Below are positions 43,098 to 54,318 of a stretch of 64,000 nt of DNA, in pieces. This DNA comes from Diabrotica undecimpunctata. Taxonomy: Eukaryota; Arthropoda; Insecta; Coleoptera; Chrysomelidae. Both the position numbers and the translations under genes were made by a program. Within the stretch, counting starts at the first letter, position 1. The number at the start of each line of letters is the position of its first letter. The notes beneath the pieces are model-generated. The model had not been told where the DNA came from, searched no databases, and saw only the letters and a program-made list of their open reading frames with translations. The DNA is taken from assembly GCF_040954645.1 (NCBI RefSeq), contig NC_092803.1, positions 65,431,427-65,495,426 of the forward strand, written 5' to 3'.

Positions 43098-44550
43098 TAG
43101 TCCATTTCTATCATATTGATAGCACATTATGTATGCAAATCATTAAACTGTTGATACGGGTGACTCAATGAAAAATAGATATTTGTCAACAAGTTTACAG
43201 ACGTATATAGGAAAACAATTTTAAATTGAGTATGACCACCAGGTATAAAGGTTGAAGCAGAATAGAATACAATAGTTTTGAGGGTTACTAATCCCTAAAT
43301 AAAGTTGCCAGTGTCGGAGTGATGGAGATTCAGGTACTAATGAATTTGCAAGAAATGTAAGATGTTTATTTTATTGGTTATATATAAAATAATTTGTGGC
43401 CGTAACAGGGGCCGATTTGTAAAAAAATGAATATTATTTTAATCAAATTCCATTTCAGATTCACTGCTTTCTTCAGAATCCAAGGAATCTTCAACTCCAA
43501 TGTTAATTATTACCGGTTCCAGCATTGCATCAGTCATATTATCCAAATTCCACATTTTATTTTCTTCCTTGTGAGCATGACTAACAGCATTTTTCCAATT
43601 TTCTGGACTCTGTTACTTTTGATAAGGAATGTTCTAATAATTGTTGTAAGTCTTCTAATTTAAAAGTTTTGTTATTGCGTCCGACTTCACCCTTTACTTG
43701 AGACCATATAGTTTCTATCGGATTTAATCACAGTGGTATGGGGGTAAACGTAAAATAATTACATCACGGTTTAATGCCATTTCATCAATTATATATTTTT
43801 ATAAGCTGCTTTATGTTGCCTTACAATAGGTAATAATTCCTTTTTTGTCGAATTCTCCTTGTACTCAATTGCGTGTTATTAAGGGCGTTGATGTACAAGT
43901 GCATCGTGTACATTTAATATTATATTTTTCTCTCTTAGACTGAAGGCACCTTTAAAACTACACTTAATCGGGATAAAACCTGTTGTCGACGTCACTTTTA
44001 AATGCAAATAACAAAATATCGACACCAAAAACGTAGGTAGGTAAGACCTGAACAATGTACATCTACAAACTAAATGGAAGATGCAAACAATTTCTAATTT
44101 ATATTATTGGCATAAGCTGTAATGTGGCATAAAAACTACTTAAACTATCATTAGTAAAGCCTTATCAGTAATTCCAGGTAATCGTTCAAAGAAGGTATTC
44201 TTTTTGTGTCAGGCCATAACTTGTATAGAAAACAATAATCACCTTTAAATTACTGTTTACATTAATTTATTTCGTGAAACATTGAATTCTCTCGTTAATC
44301 ACCCGTGAATAATTAACAATAATCGTGTGGCATATATACCGACGTTTTTTACGCACAAAAAAGGTATAGTGAGATTAGTGGACACTTATTTTACAGAAGA
44401 TTTTTTAAAAGATAATGAATTGTTGACGGCATCTTAAAATATGAATTTTTTTTATTTATTTCAAAACAAGTATAGGGTGACGCCTATGGTTTTTTGACCT
44501 GTTGAGGATTTGCATACATAATGTGCTATCAATATATTGGAAAAGGACTA
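43098..44550 (-). mobile_element. Long-spaced DDE (IS630/Tc1/mariner) transposon, both ends present
   Basis: Terminal inverted repeats start TAGTCCATTTCTATCATATT on the left and TAGTCCTTTTCCAATATATT on the right (complement), then share TGATAGCACATTATGTATGC. TA flanks the outside at 43096-43097 and 44551-44552. Size is 1453 bp. The minus-strand transposase remnant is inside. The left half of the interior keeps the gene, the right half (43900-44500) has lost it. Confidence 0.88.
43428..43860 (-). pseudogene. Long-spaced DDE transposase, C-terminal part (copy 3)
   Basis: The minus strand reads KKELLPIVRQHKAAYKK, IIDEMALNRDVIILRLPPYH, then one frame over NPIETIWSQVKGEVGRNNKT, with the catalytic Glu in NPIET. 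LEDLQQLLEHSLSKV, ENWKNAVSHAHKEENKMWNL and an acidic end, EDSLDSEESSESEMEFD, follow. Sequence order and the EEW/ENW..V.H...EE..MW signature equal copy 1 (4340-5482). The N-terminal and both Asp motifs are absent. Confidence 0.88.
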
Positions 44551-44576
44551 TAATACACCTAAATAGATATTGAACT

Positions 44577-44720
44577 GTATGCAAACATGGAGCCGGGCAT
44601 TATCATGCAAAATAATGACTTCACTTGTGAGCTTTCCACGTCATTCCTGATCTTAACACGTAAGCGTTTTAAGGTATCTAAATATTGTTCCGTGTTAAAC
44701 TAACTTTTTATAACTTTCAT
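44577..44720 (-). pseudogene. Mariner transposase fragment
   Basis: The minus strand gives TEQYLDTLKRLRVKIRNDVE followed, with a frame change, by IILHDNARLH, the second Asp block of mariner. It directly abuts the right end of the 43098-44550 element. Confidence 0.6.
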
Positions 44721-44740
44721 ACGACTATGCGAGGGTAACA

Positions 44741-45254
44741 GAGAAGGAAACTCATAAATATGAGCAAGTGTTGACACTATCAAAATCGTCATACATCAGA
44801 AATCTCCAACTACTTGTCCAGAGAAATCTGATGCAGATAGACTGCTAAGTTTGGAGTGCGTCTACGAGAAGTACTCCCAACTAGTAACTTCCTAGTACTG
44901 CTTCCTACTTCCTAGTTAACTAGTAACAAAAAAGAGCCAACTTGCAACTTACTCCCCAATTGAAGTTACAAAACTGCTCTAATGGTGGTCAATATAACAG
45001 TGACCTCCAAGAAACACCAGCACAAAATAGTATTCGAAAATGAAATAGACCTTGTAAACGATTGAGTCAAGACCCATGTGCTCCCCGAAATGAAAGCTGT
45101 CAAGGCTGAACTCCCTAAATTTAAATGTGTGCTGGCATACGTCCCAGAGATCAAAACTAGGGATCTTAACGTGACAGCATCAAGCAGGTAGCACATTCCA
45201 AAGAATCCCGAGGAAGGTTTGAATAGGCTGCACTTAAACACTGCTACTTCATCG
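44741..45254. other. Unassigned stretch before the R1-like fragment
   Basis: 44880-44945 repeats the words ACTAGTAAC and CTTCCTAGT several times. 45000-45240 is GC-balanced and may be an extension of the R1-like LINE, but no motif is secure. Confidence 0.3.
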
Positions 45255-45690
45255 TACTATTTTTATGGAATTGGTGTTGCTGAACACTGCGAGCGAAATA
45301 CACTAAGGTGATAGGACGCAAAGGCAAATGCTCCTCAGGGTACCTAGCGCCTACAGGACGGCCTCAAATGAGGCTCTGTATGTCATTGGAGCGGTGATAC
45401 CGATTGTCTTGTGCAAAGAGCGAGCGAAAATGTATGCAAGGGGGATGCATGGAAATATAGATGAGGAAGAGAGAGAGAACGATAGAGAGGTGGCAGAGGG
45501 AATGGACGAATGATAGCGGAAACGCAAGGTAGACGAAGGAGCTTATTCCAGATCTAAGGCCGTTGTGGGAATGTACGTTCAGGAAACTGGAAGAAACTTT
45601 TAGCCGGAACACGGTTAATCCGAAACTAGACTGGGATCTTCTGAGTGTCATACTCGTCCGGAAGATGCCAGGGTGTCTTCGTGACATTAG
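45255..45690 (+). pseudogene. R1-like LINE, RT C-terminal fragment
   Basis: The frame at 45310-45513 reads RRQRQMLLRVPSAYRTASNE then ALYVIGAVIPIVLCKERAKM, matching the 'rk..lrv..aYRTvS..a..viag.iPi.ll..Er' segment of R1-type elements. EERENDREVAEGMDE follows, and a shifted frame gives RWTNDSGNARWTKELIPDLR, the tail before the C-terminal zinc knuckle. The base composition is noticeably less AT-rich than the flanks. Confidence 0.88.
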
Positions 45691-45699
45691 ATATTCCGT

Positions 45700-46559
45700 G
45701 ACATTAGATGTCTAAAAAGATTTTACCCAACGCTGCCTGTCAAAATTCAATGGATAACTTCTTAGGCTATTACTGTAATCTGGCAATACGGCAATTAAAA
45801 ACTTGTAAAAACTATTACCTTGTTAAAAATTTTAGTATAATTTAAAGATATTTCATCACTTACGAGGAGCTCTAATGAGATTTTGACATGATAATGTTGA
45901 TTTTTCAATAATGTTCATTAAACCAAATATTGACACACTGTATAAATTTAAGTACAGCCGACGAAAAATCTCATTTCCTCCCTAACGCCATCGACGGACT
46001 CATAATATTGTTGAAACTCATTCCAAATCAAACAGTGCAGCGCATATAACCAAGCTATAACGATAAAAAGAATCGATGACTCATGAAATTCCCTTGTTCG
46101 ATGGAAAAATTAAATTAGCAGCGATTTGGCAAACATTTCGGTAATTTCGACGTAGTCACGATGACGTGACGCGACAACGCAGAATTAATTCTTTTATTTA
46201 TTTAACACCTGTTTGATTTTTTTACTACTGATCCGTTCGTGTTTGAATATAAGGTTTTTGGCATATATTATGTAGCTGACGGCGCGAAATTCATCCAGTT
46301 AGCTTAATCTCTCATATACATACCCATGTTTTTTGTTTATCTTCGATATATATCATCATTACGTACGGGTATACACGGAGTCGGAACCGGAGAAAAGCGG
46401 GTTAATCTTCTTAACTAAAAAGCAATATAAAAAATTGCGTAAACAGAAAAAGTATTCTTAAACTTATAGAATGCCTATGATCGAAAAAAAAAACCTTTTT
46501 TTTTAACTCGTTCTAATTCTTAAATATTCAGGCATTCAAAAGGTGTTAATAAAGTAGGG
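45700..46559. other. AT-rich spacer, nothing recognised
   Basis: No motif or repeat of note. Confidence 0.35.
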
Positions 46560-46640
46560 AATGTTAGAATGTTATCTAACATTCATATAACATGTATTAA
46601 CATGGAATGAATCTATTAAGATTCATTCCATGTTAATACA
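46560..46640. repeat. Two adjacent perfect hairpins (9-bp and 22-bp arms)
   Basis: AATGTTAGA and TCTAACATT pair around six bases (46560-46583). TGTATTAACATGGAATGAATCT-type arms pair exactly at 46593-46614 and 46619-46640 around ATTA. No coding context; 230 bp downstream the Tc1 element begins. Confidence 0.9.
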
Positions 46641-46869
46641 GAAAACTTACGGTAAGAAAATTCTTTATCTCCAACGAAATTATATATTCAGAAAGTATTT
46701 ACCAACAATAAAAGAAATACATATGAATCGGAATACATATTGGGAACCAGCTTATAACAAATCTGTTATTCGAAGACGATCAAGTAAGCATGGCATACTA
46801 TAAGGACGATTTAATTATGTGATTAGTAAACTAGTGGAAGTATCTCTGAAACGGGTGCTTACCAACTTA

Positions 46870-48342
46870 CACACATGTCCAAAAGTTTGGAATATGTACA
46901 AATAATATATCTACGCCTATGGTGGTTTTAAAACTGTTGTTGATATTCATTCTAGAGGGTTATTAAATGAAAATGATAAAAAATTTGAATCGTTTTTGTA
47001 TGATTTTGGTCACATTCAACTGATTAGCGTATTTACACATTATTTCAGTCTTTGTTTAAATTTGAATTGAGCCGTTTAAAAATGCCTAAAAACGTGATAT
47101 CTCATTTTGACAGATCCAGAGTAATTGCTTTGTTACAACAGGACTTTAGTCAAAGTTATATCGCGAATATTGCTAATGTTACTCAGAGTGCTGTATCGAA
47201 AATTAAAAAAAAAATCCAAGATACAAATGACGTCAAGGATCGTCCCCAAGTGGTAGAAATCGATGTACAACAGCAGCACAAGACCGGCAAATAACATTTA
47301 TAGCTCGTAGAAATCGTTCGGAATCTACAAGTGGTATATCCAGAGAAATTTCTAGGCTTCAAGGACTGAATATTTCACGGCAAACAATAACACGCAGACT
47401 AAATGCGGTAAATTTGTATCGTAGAAGACCGCTACGTGTTCCTAAACTAACCTACCAACACAAAATAGTAAGATTGCAATGGGCTAGAGAAATGGTGCGT
47501 CATGATCCTAACTGGAATAACGTGATGTTCTCTGATGAGTCAAAAATTGCCTTGGTATCTGATTCGCGAAGAACACTTGGTTTAGAGGGCCCCAGGACGA
47601 CAAGCCCCACTAGAAACAGCTAAACTGCGTGTCCCATTTGGAGGTGGCAGTATTATGGTTTGGGGTGGTATTATGAGTGGTACACGGACGTCACTGCTGG
47701 TTCTGGAGAGAAGAGTCACTGGTGCTGTATACATCAAGGAAGTTTTAAATCCTGTCGTACGTCTATTCCGAGGGGCAGTAGGTGATAAATTTGTGTTTAT
47801 GCATGACAACGCACCTCCTCATCGAACATCAGCAGTACAAAATTTTCTTGAAGAAAAAGGAATATCTACATTACAGTAGCCCTCGAATTCCCCCGACATT
47901 AACATTATTGAACATGCTTGGGACATTCTCAAAACACGCATCAAGAAGCGAAACAATCCCCCTATTACACTTCGAGAACTTAAAGATGCTGCTCGTGAAG
48001 AGTGAGATAGAATTCCGCAAGCCCAGCTCGACCAGTTAATCGGCAGCATTCCAAATCGCCTACAGGCTTGCATACAGGCCAATGGAGGAAATACTTATTA
48101 TTAGTTTTATTAAAAATTATTTTTTTCTATACCAATTTATTTTTAAATGTAAGTTCTACATTGTAAGTTTTTCACTCCAAGAAAATAAATATTTTTTCGC
48201 ATATCGCTTATCTGGTTTTGAGATTTATTTAGTATTGTTGAGAATTGAAACAAAATGATGTTTAACTATTCAGAAGATTTTATATATAAAAATCAATAAA
48301 AAGATGAAATATTCCAATATTCCAAACTTTTGGACATATGTG
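46870..48342 (+). mobile_element. Complete Tc1-like DNA transposon, DD34E
   Basis: Ends CACACATGTCCAAAAGTTTG (left) and, in complement, CACATATGTCCAAAAGTTTG (right), with TA flanks at 46868-46869 and 48343-48344, enclose 1473 bp. The plus-strand transposase inside is nearly full length. Boundaries are firm. Confidence 0.95.
47052..48104 (+). pseudogene. Tc1 transposase (DD34E), lightly damaged
   Basis: The start is ATG at 47052 or, more like relatives, 47082 (MPKNVISHFDRSRVIALLQQ). The first helix-turn-helix includes SQSYIANIANVTQSAVSKI, and the second is SGISREISRLQGLNISRQTI. Catalytic blocks are NVMFSDESKIAL (first Asp), FVFMHDNAPPHRTSAVQNFL (second Asp) and DINIIEHAWDIL (Glu), with exactly 34 residues between the second Asp and the Glu. 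It ends QACIQANGGNTYY. Damage is a few frameshifts (near 47260, 47580 and 47630) and two Trp-to-stop changes (TAG at 47877 and TGA near 48003). It is the best-preserved DNA-transposon gene in the window. Confidence 0.95.
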
Positions 48343-48814
48343 TATATTAGAAGTATAAAATATTGTAAATGATTCAATTATCTAGTTACAGTAATAGCAA
48401 AAAAACATTGAAAAGGGATGTATCTACAACAATCACAATCTACAATACTATACTATGTATATACTACAATAATATAATCTATAAGGTCGGAAAATAATAC
48501 AAGTTAACATATGACTTGACATATCGACGTATGAAAAATGAGAAAAAATGGGAGGATCAGATCCTTTTGCTTTTATCTTATCTCCATTTATTTATGTCCC
48601 TAGTTTTTCCCTGCTGCGTTTTGTAGGCCTTCTTCTAATTCTTGCAGCCATTTTGATTATGATCTTCCCCTTTTATTTCTTCCTCCTGGATTCCTTCCAG
48701 GGATCCTTCCTTCCTTCCTTCCTGGATATTTAGTTCCCTTTTCATAAAATTTTCTATTTTTCCTTTTAGTAATCTCGAATCTTCCATATCTATTGCCATT
48801 TACTATACTATCAC
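48343..48814. other. Spacer with a (TTCC)n microsatellite
   Basis: TTCCTTCCTTCCTTCC lies at about 48706-48721. The surrounding pyrimidine-rich sequence may be the 3' UTR of the minus-strand LINE that follows. Confidence 0.45.
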
Positions 48815-49200
48815 ATTATTTTCTTTTCAATCTTTGCTCATGATTGTTGGCATAATTCCTTATTATCTCTTCAACCGTCTCCATCTTTAAGTACCCGTGA
48901 ACGTAGCTGTTTTTAACGTACCAAAGACCACTCGACGCCGCTCCTTAATACTTTTTCCTGAAAGCGTTGTATCTTTAAAATACTGATCTTGCTGGCACAA
49001 CCCCAGAGCTGAGCACCCTATGACCATACAGGTCTGAGTATTTGTCTATAGATCAAAAGTTTATTTTCTATGAAGAACTTTGAGTGTTAGTATTTGGTCT
49101 ATTTAAGTTTCATCTTTGTGGCATTTGCCCGGGGTTCTTGGTACTCTTTTACTTTGAGAAAATATTTGTTCCATTTCTTTTGATCTATTTCTTTTCCGAT
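48815..49200 (-). pseudogene. Jockey-like LINE, RT thumb fragment
   Basis: The minus strand reads NKLLIYRQILRPVWS, stop, GAQLWGCASKISILKIQRFQ, EKVLRSGVEWSLVR and further DNKELCQQS in shifting frames. This equals 'nKlliYk.ilrPiWtYgiqLWG.ask.ni...QrfQ.k.LR.i..apwyvrN' of Jockey-type RT. Frequent stops. Confidence 0.88.
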
Positions 49201-51226
49201 ATCTAATTTCCGAAAATGCCGTTGTGGTACGAATAAGTAATTCAAATCAATGAAGAACAATGTCAAAATAGAAATATTTTGTTCCAGGGAATAGCAGACA
49301 GAGAGACAGAAGTCTTTGTGATGAGGAGAGGGAATCAGAGATGCAACGGACTATCGGACCATTAATAAATATGAGAAAATGCATATTTCGCATCTACTGC
49401 GTTTTATTATTATTTAAAGTTTTTCTAAAACAATATTTCAAAATGTCACAGAACAATCACATTTTAAATGCCCCATTCAATTTTGTCATAATTATATAAA
49501 TATGTGTTGTTTAAGGCACATTTCACAATTATTTTATTATCCTAATTGCTTATTAATATTTTAAATAAATTACTCCAAAATATGTAATCCATATGCTCGA
49601 TATATTGATAGTCTTACAATACTGGGTAATTTTTTTAATAAGATCGTTAAAAAATAGTTAATAGACCGTGACTTATCAGGTATCATTATTGTTATCGTTA
49701 TGTACAGGAAAAATCATAAACAATTGCGCATTGACTAGGTATATATGAAAATAATGGGCCAGCGTCGGAATTAATTATAAAAAATATACTTAACACATTA
49801 ACAGCCAGTTTTTTATTTTGATGGCAAAAAGGTGTATATGTATAAAAAATTGTGTAACAACGTAATTATATTTAAATTATATTTTGTTTTACAAAAGTCC
49901 CAACTAGAGATTGTGGCAGGTTGCATGAGTAAGAATAAATAAAAAAGATCTATTTTTTATTGCAGTATGGAATATTTTATGCAATTAAAATTAATTTATT
50001 TGGTATGCCATTTCTCCATACACTCCCCATGTAACCCGACATTTTCCATATTATTTTCTAACGTTTGTTTTGCAAACTGCGCATTTCCATCTAAAATTAT
50101 TTTGAAGCGAAGCTTCTATACTAGCCTTGTATTACTTTTTCTCTATAGTAAAATGATAACGCGAGCGTTACGAAATAAGCGCCACGAAATAGTGGTTCTA
50201 CACATCGATTACATCGAAACCTTATTTATAATAAGGTTTTAATTAAAAACTGCATTAAAAATAATAGCAAAATACATATCACAGGTTGTTTTTTAAGTTG
50301 ACATCAAATAAATTCATAGCATTTTGAGTAAAAAAAATTTTGAGTTTTAATGAAAAAAAAAATACTACAAATATTCGAATTTCTTCGCAAGAGATGGTTT
50401 TATAATCGTAGAAATGATGTGGTAAAAAATTAAAACAGTAAATAAATCTAAATTTTAATGCCACTGTATAATTAAATAATTCCAAATTGCTTGAATTTAC
50501 AATTATACGATTTTTTATAAGAGTGGTAGTCTTCACTCCTAAAAAATAAAAAGCAATTAACGACAGAAGTCCAAAAGTAAAAAGGAGAGTATAGAATGGA
50601 ATAGAATAACAACGAAGAATATTAGAATTATTTTTTTTATTTTATAATTTAATTATAGTATTAAAACAAATAGGTGCATTACAATTTTTAATTTTTTTAA
50701 CCGAATCCTGCCTCTGATGCTCTGCCATAACATCCCTAGAAGCTTTGCGTTTTATCAGTCTGGTATGATTTTAACACCTTTTTCTATAAAGAAAAAAAAT
50801 TTTGATTCAAAGTTGATAAGAAAATAAATTCTTTAAAGAGGGAAAACCAAGATAAAATACTTAAGAGACGTAATTTACTTATATCTTTTCAAATTTAGCC
50901 TGAAACCTTTTGAAAAACTGTTTTTCGAAATATTTTTTAATAATGTACACCTACATTTGCAACCGTAAAACCGACAACACTGCACTAGTTTATTTAAATT
51001 CGGTTATTTGTATTCTAAAAATATACACGAGCGGTATTAATTCGGACAATCAAAATTCAACAGCACCAAAAAGCACTCAAATTCTTCACAAAAATCTCGA
51101 ATTTATTTTAATAATTAGCAGATGTTTTTTATTTGATATATCTAACAATAGAAAGTTTCGACCGTCTTTGTACAGACAACAGCATATTGTTTATTTTATT
51201 TATCACTGCCAGAAATGTTACATACG
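49201..51226. other. Long AT-rich stretch, nothing recognised
   Basis: No coding similarity or terminal repeats seen on either strand. Frames of 80-135 codons (49967, 50279, 50910) are AT-rich and motif-free. Confidence 0.35.
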
Positions 51227-52310
51227 AGGTCTGTCCCAAAAGTATCCGACATTTTTGTTCATTAAATTTGGGGTCAAATGTGTTACCGTTCTCTATGAAC
51301 ACAAGTGCAATCAGTAAGTATTCACAAATTGGTGGTATATCGCGCGATACTTTTTCTATTATAAATTATCAAAGACTCGCTGTTAACGATAATAATCTTT
51401 TAAAATCAACTGACATACAGATACAAGAACGTTTTAGAGTGTAATTTATCCACTTTCGGTCTTATTTTGAACGTATGTTTTTTCATTTATTCTTTATCCA
51501 TGATAAGAGATGGCTTTCACCCTCCAAGTAAAAGCAAACCTGGGCTCAAATCCAAAAGTGAAGTAGAGGGTAAGAGGAACCTAAAACCAAATATTCATGC
51601 CATTTGGTGGTGACAAGGAAAATTACAGGGTTTCGGAGTATTTCACGTTCATTTACTGGCCTAATATGCGCATTCAAAAGTTTCATTTCAATTCAATCTG
51701 TTTATACCTATAAAAATCAATGATAATTACCGAGAGTAAAACGTGATGTCCAAGAGACCAGATAAATGCTTTGGCACTACTGTCATTATCAAATTTTATA
51801 TTGGGTGATTACAAATTTAGAAATTCGCACGTTTGACGAAAATACAATACGCACGTAATGATGAAAATATGCTAAAAAAATCATACACGGTGACGAAGTT
51901 TACGGTTACGATTCCGAAACAAAACAATAGTCTTCATAATTAAATTTTTTATCTAAGCGTCCATGATGATTATTTTATTTTTCCGATTATGAAGGTATTG
52001 TACACAATGCATTTTAGGAGTTTAAAAAGATTGCGCGATACAGTAAAAGGCAAGAAAGTTGAAACCTGTACAATAGTTTTTACCGTAAATGACAAAGGGT
52101 AACGTTTCGATGACATACCGATGATTCAAACGAATGCAACCGTAGTACTGAAGAACATTACAAAAAAATTAATTTCAGAACAGTTTGAATGAATAACTCA
52201 CCGATGGGAAAGTTGTTAATTGGAATGCGGATTACTTCGAATGGTATCACGAGATGTATAGACATTTTATACCAATAATAGTAACTTTTTGAGTCAGATC
52301 CTATCAAGTA
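51227..52310 (+). pseudogene. Old mariner element with transposase remnants
   Basis: Ends: ACGAGGTCTGTCCCAAAAGT (left) and, complemented, AGGATCTGACTCAAAAAGTT (right, about 52285-52305), both mariner-like. Inside, 51870-51925 reads LKKIIHGDE and YGYDSETKQ (first Asp block), 51975-52010 DYEGIVHNAF, and 52100-52240 RFDDIPMIQTNATVVLKNI then SEQFE and HRWESC, the mariner C-terminus. The second and third catalytic motifs are not readable. Heavily decayed. Confidence 0.75.
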
Positions 52311-52699
52311 CAGTAAATATGATTTTAATGGAAAAATACGATTCTTAGTGGTCCGGTCGGTAATCCTACGGCGAGCATAGAAATAAAGATAAACATTTGT
52401 AATTGATCACTCCCGGTATTGGCCACATGGATGCAAGTGTGGTTTATTAATTTTTAACGTATCCTATTGGCCACTACTGAAGTGTAATAATTGGTCAAAT
52501 TTTTCGGAAATTAAGGAAATGAGCGCTTTACGCTCATTACGTTACGCTCATTACACGTAGACGGCAAGTCTACGTATATTTTTAATATTTTTGTGTAGAA
52601 GATAGGCTTTTGTTTTAGGTAGACAGTAGGAATAAGTGGTAAATACATATTAAAGATGTCTTTTTGGCGACCATTTGAATGTGATACCAACGAGAATCA
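52311..52699. other. Spacer with a cluster of small hairpins
   Basis: 52519-52578 holds GAGCGCTTTACGCTC, a repeat ACGCTCATTAC/ACGCTCATTAC, and ACGTAGACGGCAAGTCTACGT (8-bp arms). Otherwise nothing recognised. Confidence 0.5.
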
Positions 52700-54318
52700 C
52701 AAACATTTCATTATCAGGAAGTTCCAACGTTGGAAATGCTTCAGGAGAAGTTGAAAACATATCCTGATTACTCATATAAACCCCTTGATACATTGAGACG
52801 TGTTTTAATAGAATGAGGATTTAGTTATAAACAATTAAAGAAGCGAATGGTAATTATGAAATCTACAAGGATTGTGATACAGAAGCAACATTCTATCTAT
52901 ACAGCCCTTGCTGTCCAATTTTGGACATAGGCCTCCTCTTCCTTCTTCCACGTCTCTCTATTGTAGGCAGTTTGTATCCACTTCGGGCCTGCGTATTTCT
53001 TCAAGTCATCTGACCATCTCATTTGTGGCCTTCCTCTTTTTCGTATGTAACTATATCGTCTCCAGTGTATAATCATCTTATTCCATCTGTCGTCTTTCTG
53101 TCTTATGGTATGTCGAGCGAACTTCCACTTAAGTATAGTTTTGCTATCTGCGTTAATACATCGGTCACTTTTGTTTTGTTGCGGATCCAAGTATTTATTT
53201 TCTTGTCTGATAGCCTGATGTTCAGCATTTGCCTTTCTATGGCTCTTTGGGTCTTTGCTATTTTTTCCATATTTTCGTTTGTGAACGTCCATTGATTGAT
53301 TTTACCACTGATTTTATTTATTTAATTTAACTAGTTGTCCCAAATATACATATTCTTTTACTTGTTCTATAGTTGTTTGAGCAATTGTAATTATTAATTC
53401 TTCTGGTTGGTTGGTTGGTCATAATTTTCGTTTTATTATAATTCATTTGTAGACCTATTTTTGTTGATTCGCTATTTAATTCATTCATCATATTTTGTAA
53501 TTCTATAGAAGCAACATTATTTACGTAAAATAAAGGAATGCCGAGATGACAAGAAAGACATTAGGTATCTTGATGAAACGTGGTTTGACATCCATGATGT
53601 CGTGCAATACGATTGGATGGATGACAGCAAAAAGTGCTGTTTGAGTACTCCTTGTTAGAGAGGAAAAATAATTATTATAAGTCTACATGCTAAAACTAAG
53701 AACGGGTTTGTACCTAATGCCTTGTTGTTATCGTCTAAAAACATTAAAACAGTCCTCAGTTAATTACCATGAGGATATGACGGCTAAACTCTTCGAAAAA
53801 TGGGTATCGGAACAGCTTTTACCGAATATTAAAACAAATTCCGTGATAGTAATGGATAATGCGTCATACCATTCTAGACTCTACACCAAAATTCCAAATA
53901 CTAGCTCCACGAAGAGAGATATCATAGAATTTATGGAGAACAAAGGCAGGGCAATACCTAGTAAATGAACCAAAAATGAATTGTTACAATTAATTAAGCA
54001 ACGACATTTTCAAAAAGAATATGCCATTGATAAACTGTTTGAACGTCATGGGTGTACGGTTTTACGGCTTCCTCATATCATTGTGTGTTCAACCCAATTG
54101 AAATGATATGGGCCGATGTAAAAAAGAAATTGCGGAAAATGAATAAATCTCCCCAATTAAGTGAGGTTGTTGTACAAAATATAAGAAGAGTAATCGAAGA
54201 ACTTGGCAAAACTGACATTTGGACAAATGTTCATGTTCAAGTAAAAGATAAAGAATATATTGCTTTACCACCAATTGAACCGGTAGTTATAAACACAAAT
54301 GACGACTCAAGTTCTTAA
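52700..54318 (+). pseudogene. Long-spaced DDE transposase (copy 2), split by a LINE
   Basis: 5' part: EMLQEKLKTYPDYSYKPLDT, FSYKQLKKRMVIMKSTRIVI up to 52880. After the LINE insert (52893-53506) it continues LRKIKECRDDKKDIRYLDET (first Asp), HAKTKNGFVPNALLLSSKNI, FEKWVSEQLLPNIKTNSVIV and MDNASYHSRLYTKI (second Asp, codon 53855). After a stop, NELLQLIKQRHFQKEYAIDK follows. One base is missing before YHCVFNPIEMIWADVKKKLR (Glu, codon 54100). The tail is QVKDKEYIALPPIEP and NTNDDSSS. About 81 residues separate the second Asp and the Glu. All three catalytic residues remain, unlike copy 1. Confidence 0.92.
52893..53506 (-). mobile_element. 5'-truncated LINE inserted in the DDE gene, 12-bp target duplication
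   Basis: AGAAGCAACATT at 52881-52892 is repeated at 53507-53518. Between them the minus strand encodes LQNMMNELNSESTKIGLQMN, YNKTKIMTN, then WTFTNENMEKIAKTQRAIER, QMLNIRLSDKKINTWIRNKT and, one frame over, WKFARHTIRQKDDRWNK, RGRPQMRWSDDLKKYAGPKW, EEEAYVQNWTARAV. These are the RT end and C-terminal domain of an RTE-like LINE. The 3' end, at the left, finishes with TATAGATAG. One frameshift near 53135. The insertion is young relative to its host gene, which resumes cleanly on the other side. Confidence 0.95.
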
